NCBI GenBank assembly: GCA_022059125.1
Contig: JAEUWY010000006.1
Span: 806,001-870,000, forward strand
Length of the DNA stretch: 64,000 nucleotides
Direction: 5' to 3'
DNA from: Corynespora cassiicola
Lineage: Eukaryota > Ascomycota > Dothideomycetes > Pleosporales > Corynesporascaceae
Below are positions 34,723-45,404 of this stretch, in pieces. The first letter of the stretch is position 1, and each line of letters starts with the position of its first letter. A model generated the notes under the pieces. It was not told the origin of the DNA. It worked only from the letters and a program-made list of their open reading frames with translations, and did no database searches. The position numbers and the translations under genes are program-made.

Positions 34723-35183
34723 TCAGTCGCAGGCTGGCTCGAGGAAGTCCAAGGCCGCTGTGCTCAAGAATTAGCTCTTGAGCTTGATACGTATTACCTA
34801 GCCCACGACGGGCTTGTGTTGACAAGAATGTGTGTGCAACATACCTAGGTTTTCTTCGATACTACACGTCTCTGAGACACAAGTGGTGACTGCATCAAAA
34901 AAGGGCCCACACAAACAGTCATCGTCAGCATTTGGGTCACAGCCCGCCTGGACCGCGCTCTCATTCCAGCAATCCATCTATCGACATGGTCAGCTGCCTG
35001 CAATTGCACTCCTGCACATCGATCGCAATCTTGTGAGAACAAATGACATACTGGACACTGCCCCACACTTGCTACTTGGGCGCCCTGGGGAGACGCAAGA
35101 GGGGACGCAACGGGTGACGCCAGAGGAGACGCAAGCGCTACAGCGCCTGCACCTGCGACTAAGCTGACGACGGAAATACGCAT
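34723..35183 (-). CDS. Small secreted CFEM-domain protein (99 aa, three exons)
   Basis: Exon 1 35183-35052 (44 codons), intron 35051-34978 (GTATGT...GCTGAC...GATAG, 74 nt), exon 2 34977-34845, intron 34844-34758 (GTATGT...GCACAG, 87 nt), exon 3 34757-34723. Signal peptide about 1-18 (MRISVVSLVAGAGAVALA), followed by a Pro/Ala/Ser repeat (SPLASPVASPLASPQ). Eight cysteines at 43, 47, 57, 65, 67, 77, 82 and 98 read C-x3-C-x9-C-x7-C-x-C-x9-C-x4-C-x15-C, the CFEM pattern. Asp62, three residues before Cys65, sits where CFEM proteins have the heme-iron ligand Asp. No GPI signal follows the last Cys, so it is probably secreted free. CFEM proteins act in heme uptake or as plant-infection effectors. 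Divergent from the bZIP gene. Confidence 0.88.
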
Positions 35184-35286
35184 ATTGGTTTTTTGGTGCG
35201 AAGGTTTGGTATAAACGATTGGAAGTCGACAGGACGATGCTATCGCAGTCGATAGTCCAGTTCCTTAACCTGACGGCGGCCGGCTC

Positions 35287-35292
35287 TATATA
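35287..35292 (-). promoter_or_regulatory. TATA box of the CFEM gene
   Basis: TATATA on the minus strand, in ATTATATAGAG, about 105 nt upstream of the CFEM start codon. Confidence 0.6.
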
Positions 35293-36538
35293 ATCTAGAG
35301 TCGCGGTATCAGCCATATTGGCCCTGAGCCACATTATCATGCGCGCTACCGTTTCGGCCTCCCGCGCGACGGTTACAAGACTGGTGCAACCGCAAGAGGA
35401 CCCTGGCAACATCCTGGCTCATCTTTCCGTATTGTCCAGCGCGCCGGATTGTAGAGACAGTGTTTGGCCTGTGCCTTTTGATCTCGCTCAATCAGAACCG
35501 CACATTCACTGTCACGTGTCGATAACGCAAGCCTGTATGTGCTTCTTTGGGCTAGTTCCCGCTCAATCCCCCCAGTCTAAGCTTTCCGGACACTCCCTAC
35601 GCACCGCTTCCCCTGCCACGACAGCCCAGCTTGTATCAAACAGCAGCTCCTTCACAGGCTGTGGCCACTATAGCCGACGATTCCTTCTCTCGCCATCGGA
35701 TCACTGAAAGCGATGCACCGCTGTGCTCTTGGGATGGGCACTGTTGCCGACTTCCGTGGAATCACACAACTCTCGAAGTACACATCCCACTATTCGGCCT
35801 TGGGGTAACAAGCTGCAACTTGATCCCGCGTTACAGATTGCCTCACCACTGGACTAGGACGCATTTTGCCCAGAATGCCACTTCTTGCTCTTTCCTTGGG
35901 CGTGTAAAGGAACTGGATGAGGGAAATTTGAGGACGAAAAGAAGACTCCGCATGCCAGTTTGTCGTTCAGCAAAGGGCCAAGTTCACACACTGGACTCGG
36001 CCGTCCCTCTGATCTGATGCTACGGAGCGGCGGCTGAGGAGGCAGCCGAGATGACTGAGTTGGCCCAAGCATGTCTCCGATGGCGCCGACTCGACGATGA
36101 GGGCATCCGACTGAGGCTTTGCAGTTTCAATGGCTCTTCACGACCAGTGTCATGTGTGCTCGAGTCCCAGTGCCGTCCCTCGTTCCGCGGACGCCCATCG
36201 GATGGAGACAAAGCCATCAAACAATTCTGAGAACGAGACCGAGCCAGAAGCTTGTCAGTCCCGAGACGGATGAAGATGTGCCATATCCCATCCACCGCTG
36301 TCGTGCATATTGCTCTTTTCGCAGTTCGGACGAGGTGCAAATCATCAGCGAGTCGTGGCTTCCCAGGTTCCAAGGTTGTTCGTTTGGCGTTAGTGGCTCC
36401 AACCAAGCGGCCCTTTCCCATCCTGTCGTGCATTTGTAAGCAGTCACGCTGGACGTCGCGGTGTAGCATCGCACTCTGTCCATATCTCCTTTCCACCAAA
36501 CAGACCCTAAAGACTCTAGAACAGCACGCCTGCCGAGA
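35293..36538. promoter_or_regulatory. Divergent intergenic region CFEM / bZIP
   Basis: About 1.25 kb. It must contain the bZIP promoter and upstream elements of the CFEM gene. Frames here are short and without motifs; I see no further gene. Confidence 0.45.
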
Positions 36539-37493
36539 ATGGCGCCAAGGACTAAGCCTAGTGACGACGACTGGCACAACGTGGCAGACGCAAAGAAGCG
36601 GAAACAGATCCAGGATCGACTCGCACAGAGAGCGCGAAGTAAGTGGCCCTGAACGCGGCTGTGTGTAATCGCATCTATACGAAACAATAACGGGTGTTTC
36701 GCCGCTTTGCGACGCATGAATGCGTGCACTTCATCTCTTGCGGTACCTGATCGGCTCAGGGTAGACGGAGCCCTCCACAGGCCGATCTAACGGGTGTCGG
36801 AAAAGTTCGCGAACTTCGAGGACGATTGCTAATTGGCTCCACCTCACCACAGGACAACGATTGCGCGAGGCAAAGAAGGATACGAAACGCAAGGGCCCTC
36901 AGAGCACTGCAACGGAGAAGACGGGCGACGACGCACTACCTGACGACGAGTCTCAGGCCCTAGTGGCATACCAGCCACCCCACCCTGTTTTTCACGATGT
37001 CACTCAACTGTCTCAATCCATCGCTAAAAGCGCGGAGGTTCCCTCTGTGGACTTCACCCCGATCCATACCGGGACGCGCGCCATGTTTGCTGCCGCCATG
37101 GCAGGACCTGCCGTTACGACTCTTATCTCGCAACCTGTTTATCCTCTCAACGTGTACGGAGCTCTCTATCTCAATGGTGAGATCCTAGGACTCACATGCA
37201 GTGCTGTCATTCCATCCAAATCAAGTCCAGCGAGGCCGGGCACCCCTCCTTCGCTTCGTCCAACTCAACTGCAGCTCATGACTATCCATGCCCCTTGGAT
37301 AGACCGGATTCCATTTCCAAAAATGAGAGACTCTCTCATTTCTCTTAGCGGATTTCTGGACGAGGATGAAGTCCTGCGAGACTTGGCCCTAATTCCTAGC
37401 TTTACCATCACGCCTGGTGGTGCCAGCTGGGATCCGCAAGCTTGGAATATCGAGAAGCCATTTGCGGACAAGTGGGGATATCTCTTCCTATAG
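36539..37493 (+). CDS. bZIP-type transcription factor with DUF3425
   Basis: Exon 1 36539-36638, intron 36639-36852 (GTAAGT...CCACAG, 214 nt, the longest here), exon 2 36853-37493; 246 aa. The splice assembles a basic region KKRKQIQDRLAQRARRQRLREAKK (about 19-42), the fungal R-x-x-x-(N/D)R-x-AQRxxR pattern of AP-1-like bZIPs. A proper leucine heptad does not follow, as is usual in DUF3425 proteins. The C-terminal part (LQLMTIHAPWIDRIPFPKMRD, LIPSFTITPGGASWDPQAWNIEKPF, WGYLFL) is the DUF3425 domain seen in many filamentous-fungal regulators of stress or secondary metabolism. Target genes unknown; the divergent CFEM gene is one candidate by position only. Confidence 0.9.
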
Positions 37494-37752
37494 AGACTCC
37501 AGCAAAGGAAGTGCCTTTCAGCATGTCAGGCCGAATATTTTAGATCTAAGATTAATGAAGCAACGATTTACGACCAATCAACCAGCCCTCGTACACCTGA
37601 TATCGTTTGGGCACACCAACGTAAAATCACTCTGTACCATTCGGGCGCCAATCATCATAGAGGACTCACCGAAGGCACATCATAGAAAGACCTGACAGCC
37701 AATAAAAACATGCTGTTGTAGTACTCATTCATTACGATCTAATACTGAGAAT

Positions 37753-38601
37753 CTACTCGCCGCCTTTCTCGATCAACGCAACAAACCAGTCGATAACCTT
37801 ATCCGGCGCGCTGGCTACAGGCACATGACCCGTAGGAATCCTCGTAACATCGACTTTCTTATTTCCTTTTGCCTCAATCACATCGATGCCTTGCTGCTGC
37901 ACCGCCGGTGTCACGCAAAGATCGTTCTCGCAGAACAGATACGAAACCGGCAGGTCATTGTAGCCGGGGTACGTCAGCTCATTGGCGAAGCTCACAGATG
38001 AGTGCTGCACAAATCTCCCAACCCATTCTAAGCTTTCCTCAGGCGAGAGATCGCTGAAGACAACACTAGCAGTTAGCGCCAGGTTATTGTGCAGCATCCA
38101 GCCATCCTGTCCAGGCTGTCAATCTCTGCAAAACAAAAAAAATGAAATGAAGTTTGCGACTTGGGGGGGCAAAGATCATACCTCATCAACCGCAATGTAT
38201 TGTTCACCGTCGTTGATAAATACGTTCTGGGCAGCCTGTCCCACATCGGGAACCAACGCTGTCAGATATGCAACTCGAACGAGGCCGCCCTTCTTCCCCT
38301 GCTTCGCCCGGTCCTGCTTGCTGAGTCCCTTGATGCTCTGCGAGACAGGAATTCCGCCGTATGAGTGGCCAACCAGCACGATATCTTTTCCCTCGTCTGC
38401 GAGGCGCTCTACAACGCCGGCAATCTGTGCTGCATCGTCGTACATGGTCGGTAGCGGCCCGGGTTTCTTGCCCGTCGTTGGGAGCGTGACAGCCTCCAGT
38501 TCATAACCCTTGGCCCTGAATGGGTCGATTGCCTTTGTGTAGCTGTTGAGCTGAGAGAAGGACCCAGGGACCAAGACGAGGATGGGTTTTGTAGCAGCCA
38601 T
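37753..38601 (-). CDS. Alpha/beta hydrolase
   Basis: Exon 1 38601-38182 (140 codons), intron 38181-38116 (GTATGA...TTGACAG, 66 nt), exon 2 38115-37753; 260 aa. Core AB-hydrolase motifs: PILVLVPGSFSQLNSY with the oxyanion-hole loop near 10-20, nucleophile Ser80 in GHSYGG, acid Asp205 in CENDLCVTP, and His237 in PTGHVPVAS. Small cofactor-free fungal hydrolases of this kind (EstA/AB_hydrolase_1 type) cleave esters or lactones; substrate is unknown. Another acceptor 9 nt downstream (GGACAG) keeps frame and would drop three residues (PGQ). Tail-to-tail with the bZIP gene, 259 bp apart. Confidence 0.9.
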
Positions 38602-39671
38602 TATGTTTTAGCCGAATGGGATTGAACGGCAGGAGAGGTTATCAGGTTCTTTTTACCACTGGCAAAGCAGGGAGGGCAGGATAAAGTGATGTTGCGGAGA
38701 GGACTGTAGTCTGCTCTTATAGAGTGCACTCCCGCCTAATGCGGGGAATATCCGAGGAACTGGCTAGCCCTTTTTCTCCAAGCCGCCTCCTTGCACCCTC
38801 GCTCCATCGCCCCGACTTCCAGTACAGATACACATGGCTTAACAATGCCCATTTCCTTGCCTTGCTAATCAACCTCCACCTCCGCGCATGGGATGCCTAA
38901 AATCTGACATTGCGCCCTGACCAACCTTTTTTTCTCTCCGCGGCAAGAAACTTTGCGATTCTGACAAGCGTACGCCCCGCTCTCACTACGATTCTGACTT
39001 CCGATGGTCGTCCGGGGATGTCAGAGATGACCAATGTGCTGGAATGGCTTAGGAGTAGGAGAGAGGCTAAGGTATCACGGGACGGTGTCAGGGGACGGTG
39101 TGTAGGTAGGTGCATGTAGCGTGGGCGAATCCAGGGTGTGATGGGGTAAGCGGGGGTTGGGTGGGGCTCGCGGGTCGGGGACTTGGGTAGCTACAGGAGC
39201 AGTTAAACACGTGTGTACACTTGTAGTCCAATTTTTCTCGTGATATTGCGTTGTTCATGGTGGTAGGCAATTGGAAAGGTGAATTGGCGTGTTGGGTCCG
39301 TGAATGGCGTGCTTGTTGGGTTAGTGGTGGGATTATCGGGTACGTACGTAACGGGGTGCTGTTGCGATGGAGGTTTGGGGGCCAAAAAAATGAGGGAATC
39401 TGGGAGCAGGAGGAGTGCGCAACGCTTGGGTGACAAATGATGCAAGCAGGAATAGTCTTGGTTTTTCTTTCAATAAAAAGATAGAACTCATTGTATTGAT
39501 TGAGAGAGTGTGCCACCAAAGTGGCAAGTAGGTATATACGTTTTTGTAAGTATGTATAGGCATGTGCATGCATGTATCCGTGTCTTCCGTATTAAAATCA
39601 TAAACAAAGGGAAATGTCTTGTTAGACCATTGTCGAATCTCCAACCCGCGATCTCAAGTTCAAGAGACCAG
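38602..39671. promoter_or_regulatory. Hydrolase promoter and 3' flank of the secreted-protein gene
   Basis: A TATAAG element on the minus strand at 38716-38721, about 115 nt before the hydrolase ATG, is a likely TATA box. The remainder, to 39671, is A+T-richer 3' DNA of the 369-aa secreted-protein gene with no coding signal. Confidence 0.5.
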
Positions 39672-40929
39672 TTAAATCTGGCCATCGTCCAACGTGGTGA
39701 GCTCATAAGTAAAGCTTCCGACCACCTTGTAAGTATCATCTCCGTACCAGTATCCAGTATTGACGGCATAGCTGGAGTCCCAGCTGCGCGTGTAGAAGCT
39801 GCAGTAGGTTCCCTGCGGGACGTCGTTCTTGAGCAGGACGTAGCTGTTGAAGAAGTTGCAGGGCTTGTATTTGCCGTCGGGGCCAGCGGTTGCGCGGTCA
39901 TAAGCGGTGGTAGCCTGGCAGACGGCGGCGCATCGGCTAGGATCATAGGGACCGTCATTGAAGAGCTGGGATGTGGAGTCAGTATGAAAGTAGTTGATTG
40001 AAAGAAGTAAAACTCACCCTCATTCCAAGGTAGGTGTCATAACCGTTGTCCAGGGGAGCGTTGATTGCACCATGGAGGTAATCGGAGGGGCCAGTGAAGT
40101 TGGTAAGAGCTCCAGGATAAGGGCATGGAGCCATCTTGGAGTATCCTGATGACTGTCAGATTGAATTCATTATTTCCAGGCGTGCATCTTACCGTTGCTT
40201 CCAGCGATGACAACGTGGAATTGATTGCGCCATTGGCCAGTGTTGGTGGCGGAGCCTGCGGCAACGGGATAGCCGTAGAGCGAGCACTTGACGTTGGTAA
40301 AGGGTGCAGGGTTCGGGCAGGCCTGTCCAGGATCGACAGAGGGATCACGCTCATAGTAGATGTTGAAGCCCAGGCAGTACCTGACGCTGTCGCAAAAAGC
40401 GGCGCATGCGTCAACATTGTACGCGCCTCCATCAAGATTCTTGTAAGTGAGATAGCCGGCCTGCTGTGTAGAGCCCTGGAGATTGGTGAAGGATTTGACA
40501 TATCCACGGGGAGTCCCTGCGGCCTGGGCGGTCTGTGCAAGAATGCTATTGCCGGCCAAGTACGCTTCTACAGATCCATCTCCGGGTATAGGACCGTTGC
40601 TATGGCTTGATCAGTGGTCATGGATGTTATGGGAACAAAGCTACCAACCCTCCGGGCTGCGTAGAGCAAGCATCTCTCTTCTGGATACCACGCTTTCCCG
40701 ATGTGTCCGAAGTGATTGGATCGGAGGGAACGTCTTCCGCATCAGATTTGGCGGCGGCTACTGCATTATAAGTAGGCTTGGCTCCAGGAACTGCAGTCGC
40801 ATCTGGACCAAGCACCGAAAGAGGAACCAAGTCATTGGCAGCTCCAACAACATCGATTTGCTGTGGTGCGGGTGCGGGTGCGGCAGCTGCAAGACCGCAA
40901 ATTGCGGAGATGAAGAGTGTGGAGCGCAT
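39672..40929 (-). CDS. Secreted cysteine-containing protein of unknown function (369 aa)
   Basis: Four exons: 40929-40649, 40599-40193, 40145-40018, 39965-39672, with introns of 49, 47 and 52 nt. Signal peptide about 1-16 (MRSTLFISAICGLAAAAP), a propeptide-like stretch ending in the dibasic SGKRGIQKR, then the mature part. The mature part has FTNLQGSTQQAGYLTYKNLD, ACAAFCDSVRYCLGFNIYYERDPSVDPG, NTGQWRNQFHVVIAGSNG and KYKPCNFFNSYVLLKNDVPQG. This is a widespread ascomycete secreted family, usually labelled hypothetical. The CxxxCD...C.GFNIYxERDPS and second CxxxCQ...CNFFNSY segments look like two PAN-type halves. No catalytic residue can be named. A TATAAAT at 41061-41067 (minus) lies about 130 nt upstream. 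Confidence 0.9.
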
Positions 40930-43077
40930 ATTGAAAGATCGGTATGATGATTGAAGATAAGAGTCCTTGCCGAAAGAATAGGCAGGTAGAGCAGAGAGGC
41001 TTGTGGAGTTTGCAGTAATTGATGAGATGAAATCATCAATTTGTCGAGAGGGTTGCCATGATTTATACTCATTGTGTGGTTATCTGTATACATCAACAAA
41101 GCTTTGTCTGGACCCGCATCTAGCTTTCAGCTCCGTCTGAGACCTTACAGGACCCTGAGTCAATAGATCGTGCAGTCTACATCTCAGCAGCTACGATACC
41201 CCAAGGCTTGGCTCAAGGGAGGCTTAGAGCAGCGGAGTCGCCGTGAAAAGACAGCAATCTCGACGCCAGAAGACATCTGCCAGGCGTCGGAGGGTGACTG
41301 GTGCGTGAGGCTTGCAGCACTGGCCCTAGTATGGGCTGACAGTGGGTCGAAAATGAACACGGATATCTTTCTGCGGACGGCTGGGCATGCAAATTCTCTC
41401 GCGCCTTGTGAGAAGCTGCCTAGAAATGGCACCGATTGGAGCCATTTGAGGCGTGCGGAAGAGGAGATGCGAGAGCAAAAATAGTGACGATAGAGAGACT
41501 CCACGAAAGCTTGTTCCTTCCGCTAACCCTTGCCTCGGAGCGTACGCGAGACCTCGTTCTAGGAAGACGTGGCGCACGTGGAGGACTTTTTTGGGCGTCG
41601 AGTCTGATTGTGGCGTCAAAATGGCGCCGTAGCGGTGCTGAATCGAGGTTGAGCTGTTAGACACGTGAGTTGGCTATTCCGCTTTTAGATACACTATGCG
41701 GCCGTCCTGCCTTATTTCCACCAAGCCCTCAACAACATGCATTCATGCCTCCGAGGAGTCCAAGACCAAGGCTGCCTGAAAAACTATCAGAGTCAAAATG
41801 TCAGCTGGAAATGGAGCTGATGTTTTCTTATACGGTGGAGTAGTCGAGGCCCTCGATAGGCGGCCGGTCATGCACTTGTACTCCGTTGTACATGGATATT
41901 TTCGGATGAGACATGTCCAAACACGCCGATGCCGTCCGAGCTAAATCCCCGCAGGGTTTTCGTGTCCAGACTATTGGGACCCAAGGCCACCATTCCAGAC
42001 CGCACCGCCGGCGCATTGGGCAAGGCCTGGTAGGCGACTCGCGCAATAGGACATGTTCTATCCAGATATACTCATCCCACGTGAGTCGGAACTTTAATCA
42101 CAGCCCTGGGAGATTGGATCATCAAACATAGCTTTTGGTCCGACCGCGTTCTCTGGAGCCCAGAGCCGCATACCTGCAACTAAGCGAATATATGCAGATC
42201 TCTCATATGGCATTTGTTTTGGGGGTGCTGATACATAAACCGCAAGTGAATCGGCGGAACTGTTCCATGACTCAGCAATTTCTCAATTTGCAGGGGTGGA
42301 CGCAAGTTCATCATTGACCCCGCTGCGCGGCACAGGAACAGTCCTCAGGCTCGGGTCCGTTTGGCTTCTGAACGCACAGGGCATACGTACGCAATCGTAC
42401 CATTTCTCGTTTACAGCCCTCTTAGGTGGCTGACTGAAGCTCATAGGCGAACCGCATGGCTGTTGATGCGGCCTCGTATCTGCTGTGATCCGAGCGCCTC
42501 CCTTCACCGGCCGGCTCTGGATCTCGTTTAGGGAAGCCGATGGCGCCGAGGCGGCTACTGTGATCCAACCGTTCGATCTTTGTAGAGTCACATTGCCAAA
42601 AAGCATCAGATTCTCACGCTCTAGATCCAGCTATGGCGGCCAACCACTACCACAGCATCACAGAACGTGCAGTGCACAGCAGAAGCCTAGGCATGAGCTT
42701 TGTTGCTTTCTTTTCTTCCCAGCTGGACCAACTTCCATGTTCTCAGTGTCTTCCCGCCTTTCATCAACTACCATGCGTCATTGTGTCATAGTAAGATTAT
42801 AATAGTCTAACTATCATGCACGTCATACGAATAAGCATGTTCACACGTTCAAGTTATAGAGGCTATAAGAGTCAATGAATGTATACTGTAAAGTGTCTAT
42901 ACCGGCTCCATCTCTATTTCATCCCATCAGACAAGCCAATCGGGAGAATGAGAAATCCACGCGGAATTGTTGCGAACCTATGTCAAACTCTCTCGATACA
43001 TTCCAGCGCGCTAGTCTCAAACCCGATATTATAAGATATTGCACTTCACACCAATGACGGATATCCTGGGGAATTTA
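40930..43077. other. 2.1 kb intergenic, possible degraded coding remnant
   Basis: Contains the secreted-protein promoter (TATA at 41061-41067, minus). Around 41870-42060 on the minus strand one frame reads like ordinary protein (PNAPAVRSGMVALGPNSLDT, then RGFSSDGIGVFGHVSSENIH) but is closed by stops on both sides. No family is recognised, and I do not call a gene. Confidence 0.35.
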
Positions 43078-43941
43078 CTATTTGCGAATGTTTAATTGAT
43101 AATCGAAAGGCGCCTCCATGTTGACCAAGTGCTCATTCATCCACCGCTGGTGTTCAATGTAAAGATCCTGCATGTGGGCGTTCATTTCGATGATGTCTTG
43201 CTCTATGTTGAACTCAAAATATCCTTCAGAGTATACACGTGGACATGGTGATGGATCCAGGGGTCCATATTGACATGCCGTAAAGATATACTGCGATGCT
43301 GGATAATGGTGATCCGATGTATTTTGATATGAGTTCTGGCTTGTAGACTCATATGTCGATCCATATGTTTCATTATTTACGTGTACATCGTCTCCCACGA
43401 AAGCAGACACGTGAATGTCACCAGAGTCACTCGGACCTGAGAGAATACCAAAGCCTAATTCGGGAAACTCGTATGTTTGGTTCCAGTTCGAATTGAATCC
43501 CCATCCACTTATTGAATCTAGGGCAGATTCACGATCATGGTTCGAAGAGTTTTCCCGATAAGGGAATTGGTAGTATTCTCGATAGAGATCTTGATGAGGA
43601 TCTTGCTCATAGGTTCCATAAGGATCTCCATAAAGAAACCCTTGGTGATCATTAGAGAAGAACTCAAATGGAAATGAAGAGTTCATTGGAACGCTTGGGC
43701 AGAAGAGCTGGGCTCTGCAAAATGGACAGGTATTGCTTTCTTCTGTCCAAGTAATTATACACTCAATGCCGATGACATGGTTACAGGGAAGCTGCACAGG
43801 CTGCTCCACGGCGCGCTCATCGAAGCTACCGTATGATGTTGAAAATTCCCGGAAACATATGCTACAGTCTGTCTCAATACATTGTGAAGGGTGTATGGAT
43901 TGCAATCCTGCGTTGAGGAAGGTGGGCCGAGAGTCAAACAT
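43078..43941 (-). CDS. RING-finger protein (probable E3 ubiquitin ligase)
   Basis: Intronless, 287 aa from ATG 43941 (MFDSRPTFLNAGLQ); the frame continues upstream without ATG. The RING lies at residues 26-75: C26-x2-C29-x23-C53-x-H55-x2-G58-x2-C61-x10-C72-x2-C75, within LPCNHVIGIECIITWTEES and CPFC. Position 58, normally His or Cys, is Gly, a replacement I recall in many ascomycete RINGs of CGHxFGxxC type. The remaining 210 residues are Tyr/Ser/Asn/Asp/Gln-rich and look disordered (YQFPYRENSSNHDRES, TYGSTYESTSQNSYQ). Likely recruits an E2, possibly through atypical zinc ligation; substrates unknown. Local DNA is more AT-rich than the housekeeping part of the window. Confidence 0.78.
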   Translation of the reverse strand: MFDSRPTFLNAGLQSIHPSQCIETDCSICFREFSTSYGSFDERAVEQPVQLPCNHVIGIECIITWTEESNTCPFCRAQLFCPSVPMNSSFPFEFFSNDHQGFLYGDPYGTYEQDPHQDLYREYYQFPYRENSSNHDRESALDSISGWGFNSNWNQTYEFPELGFGILSGPSDSGDIHVSAFVGDDVHVNNETYGSTYESTSQNSYQNTSDHHYPASQYIFTACQYGPLDPSPCPRVYSEGYFEFNIEQDIIEMNAHMQDLYIEHQRWMNEHLVNMEAPFDYQLNIRK

Positions 43942-44335
43942 GTTGTAAGCAAGACTGTGATGTGTTGGACTGAGCTCAAGTATGTGCAAGAAATACAGCC
44001 GGGGCCCCAAACAGTTATAATCCAGAGTAGAAGCTGGGATGAGTTTTTGAGGAGACTTTATTATCGCTGTCGCTCACAATGTCCATGAGTGATGGTATTG
44101 TACGATAAGCTTCACAATGTAACCTTGACACAGCAAATTTTTTCACTAAAACAACACGAAAAGTTATTCAATCTCTAACAATTAGACAAGAACAAAGGTT
44201 CCCAGAAGAAGGAAATCATAAAAGCAACAGGCAAAGTTTTTAAATCCGATATAAAGTATTGATTTTATGCAAGGTATTGCAGGTGGCTTACTGTTGATAA
44301 CACAGTAGCCTTTGACCCATGTGGTTCCATACTTC
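43942..44335. other. AT-rich intergenic region
   Basis: 394 nt upstream of the RING gene, downstream of the first small Cys/His frame. It is A+T-rich. No gene or clear TATA box is visible. Confidence 0.4.
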
Positions 44336-44530
44336 TCAGTTCGAGCTGCTAGACCCTTTCCTAATTATAACTTTTCTATCATATCTTTCACGTCCCTTCA
44401 ATCGATAAAGATATTGATCAATGCTATCCCTCAATTCCGCGTGGTGAGCAGGGCAAAGAGCACCCCCAGATGACGGCGAATATGCTACAGTCACAAGCTT
44501 GATACAACGTCGACGAGCACACCTCTTCAT
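44336..44530 (-). CDS. Tentative small Cys/His protein (64 aa)
   Basis: Frame from ATG 44530 to a stop at 44336; the open frame extends upstream to 44638 without another ATG, so an upstream exon is possible. The core is C-x4-C-x16-C-x2-H: CARRRCIKLVTVAYSPSSGG, then ALCPAHH, with a basic tail (LKGRERYDRKVIIRKG). The pattern recalls WRKY19-like short zinc motifs (C-x4-C...C-x2-H). It shares this arrangement with the protein at 45144-45404. No function assigned; it could be a chance ORF. Confidence 0.35.
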   Translation of the reverse strand: MKRCARRRCIKLVTVAYSPSSGGALCPAHHAELRDSIDQYLYRLKGRERYDRKVIIRKGSSSSN

Positions 44531-45143
44531 TTTATAGTTTGATTGGTCAAATGGACAACAAATAGCCCTTTTTCTACGATCCAGTTGTAGTTTATGGAAG
44601 CTGCACGAATAATGGTACTGGAGAGATTGTTGACGCACTTAATTGTATGCGCTCCTTAATTCACAATGTGGACATGTGCTGGCAAAAATGTTCTAGTTGG
44701 CACACCTATTACTTATTGGGTGGCGCGAAGATTGCCCAATTTGCTGGCAAAGGTCCTAGGCGTAAACAACTTGAAGGTGACCATAGGCGGACCGTACGAA
44801 AAGACGGACATTTTAAGAAGTAAAACATAACTCAAACAGAGCTGATTCAAAACATAATTAACAACGTACATAGCATCCGATCAACGCCGCTCCTAAGCTA
44901 CCATGTACAAAGAAAAAAAAACAAATTAAACAACACCTCCAGCTGGTCTCTGTCCTGGTAACCTCAAACGTACCTGCCCTAGTCATAGTGTCACACAAAC
45001 ATCTATGCCCATAAAACACCCTTCACGCTTAGCAATGCAGCATTTCTCTATTTCAAACCACAATTTCTATCAATTCCCGAAACATCACTTTTGACCCAGC
45101 AGAAAACCCCTCCAGACAAACCCAATGACAAACCTCAATTGAT
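44531..45143. other. AT-rich intergenic region
   Basis: 613 nt between the two small Cys/His frames. A+T-rich with an A run at 44914-44928. No coding signal was found beyond the upstream extension of the first small frame. Confidence 0.4.
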
Positions 45144-45404
45144 TCAACCTCGCCCCCCAACTCTCCCCCTCCAATCCATCACCATCCCGGTACACGCCCG
45201 CACCAAAAACCTCGCATGAACCCAACACAGCACCCCCCCCACCTCCCCACTACCCTCCAAATCCGCCTTGCGCCGCAAAACGCGCATCCTGCAGCCCTCG
45301 TGCCCGCAGACCACCGCCTCGAACGGAAAAGTCCATCTAGATGCCGAACCGGCGACCCTAGCCAGGCCAGCGACGAAAGAGTTCCTTCTTGTTGGCAGAT
45401 CCAT
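45144..45404 (-). CDS. Tentative small Cys/His protein (86 aa)
   Basis: ATG-started 86-aa frame beginning MDLPTRRNSFVAGLARV. The core is C-x4-C-x21-C-x2-H: VVCGHEGCRMRVLRR, then EVGGVLCWVH, with a short basic tail (RGRVGGRG). Codons strongly prefer G/C in the third position, and the Cys/His spacing and GG(A/V)LC match the 44336-44530 frame, which supports both being real. Function unknown; a zinc-binding mini-protein is the inference. Confidence 0.45.
   Translation of the reverse strand: MDLPTRRNSFVAGLARVAGSASRWTFPFEAVVCGHEGCRMRVLRRKADLEGSGEVGGVLCWVHARFLVRACTGMVMDWRGRVGGRG

Noticed and set aside
35318..35707. 129-codon plus-strand frame next to the CFEM gene
   Set aside because: Overlaps the CFEM promoter, no motif, and composition is like neighbouring noncoding frames.
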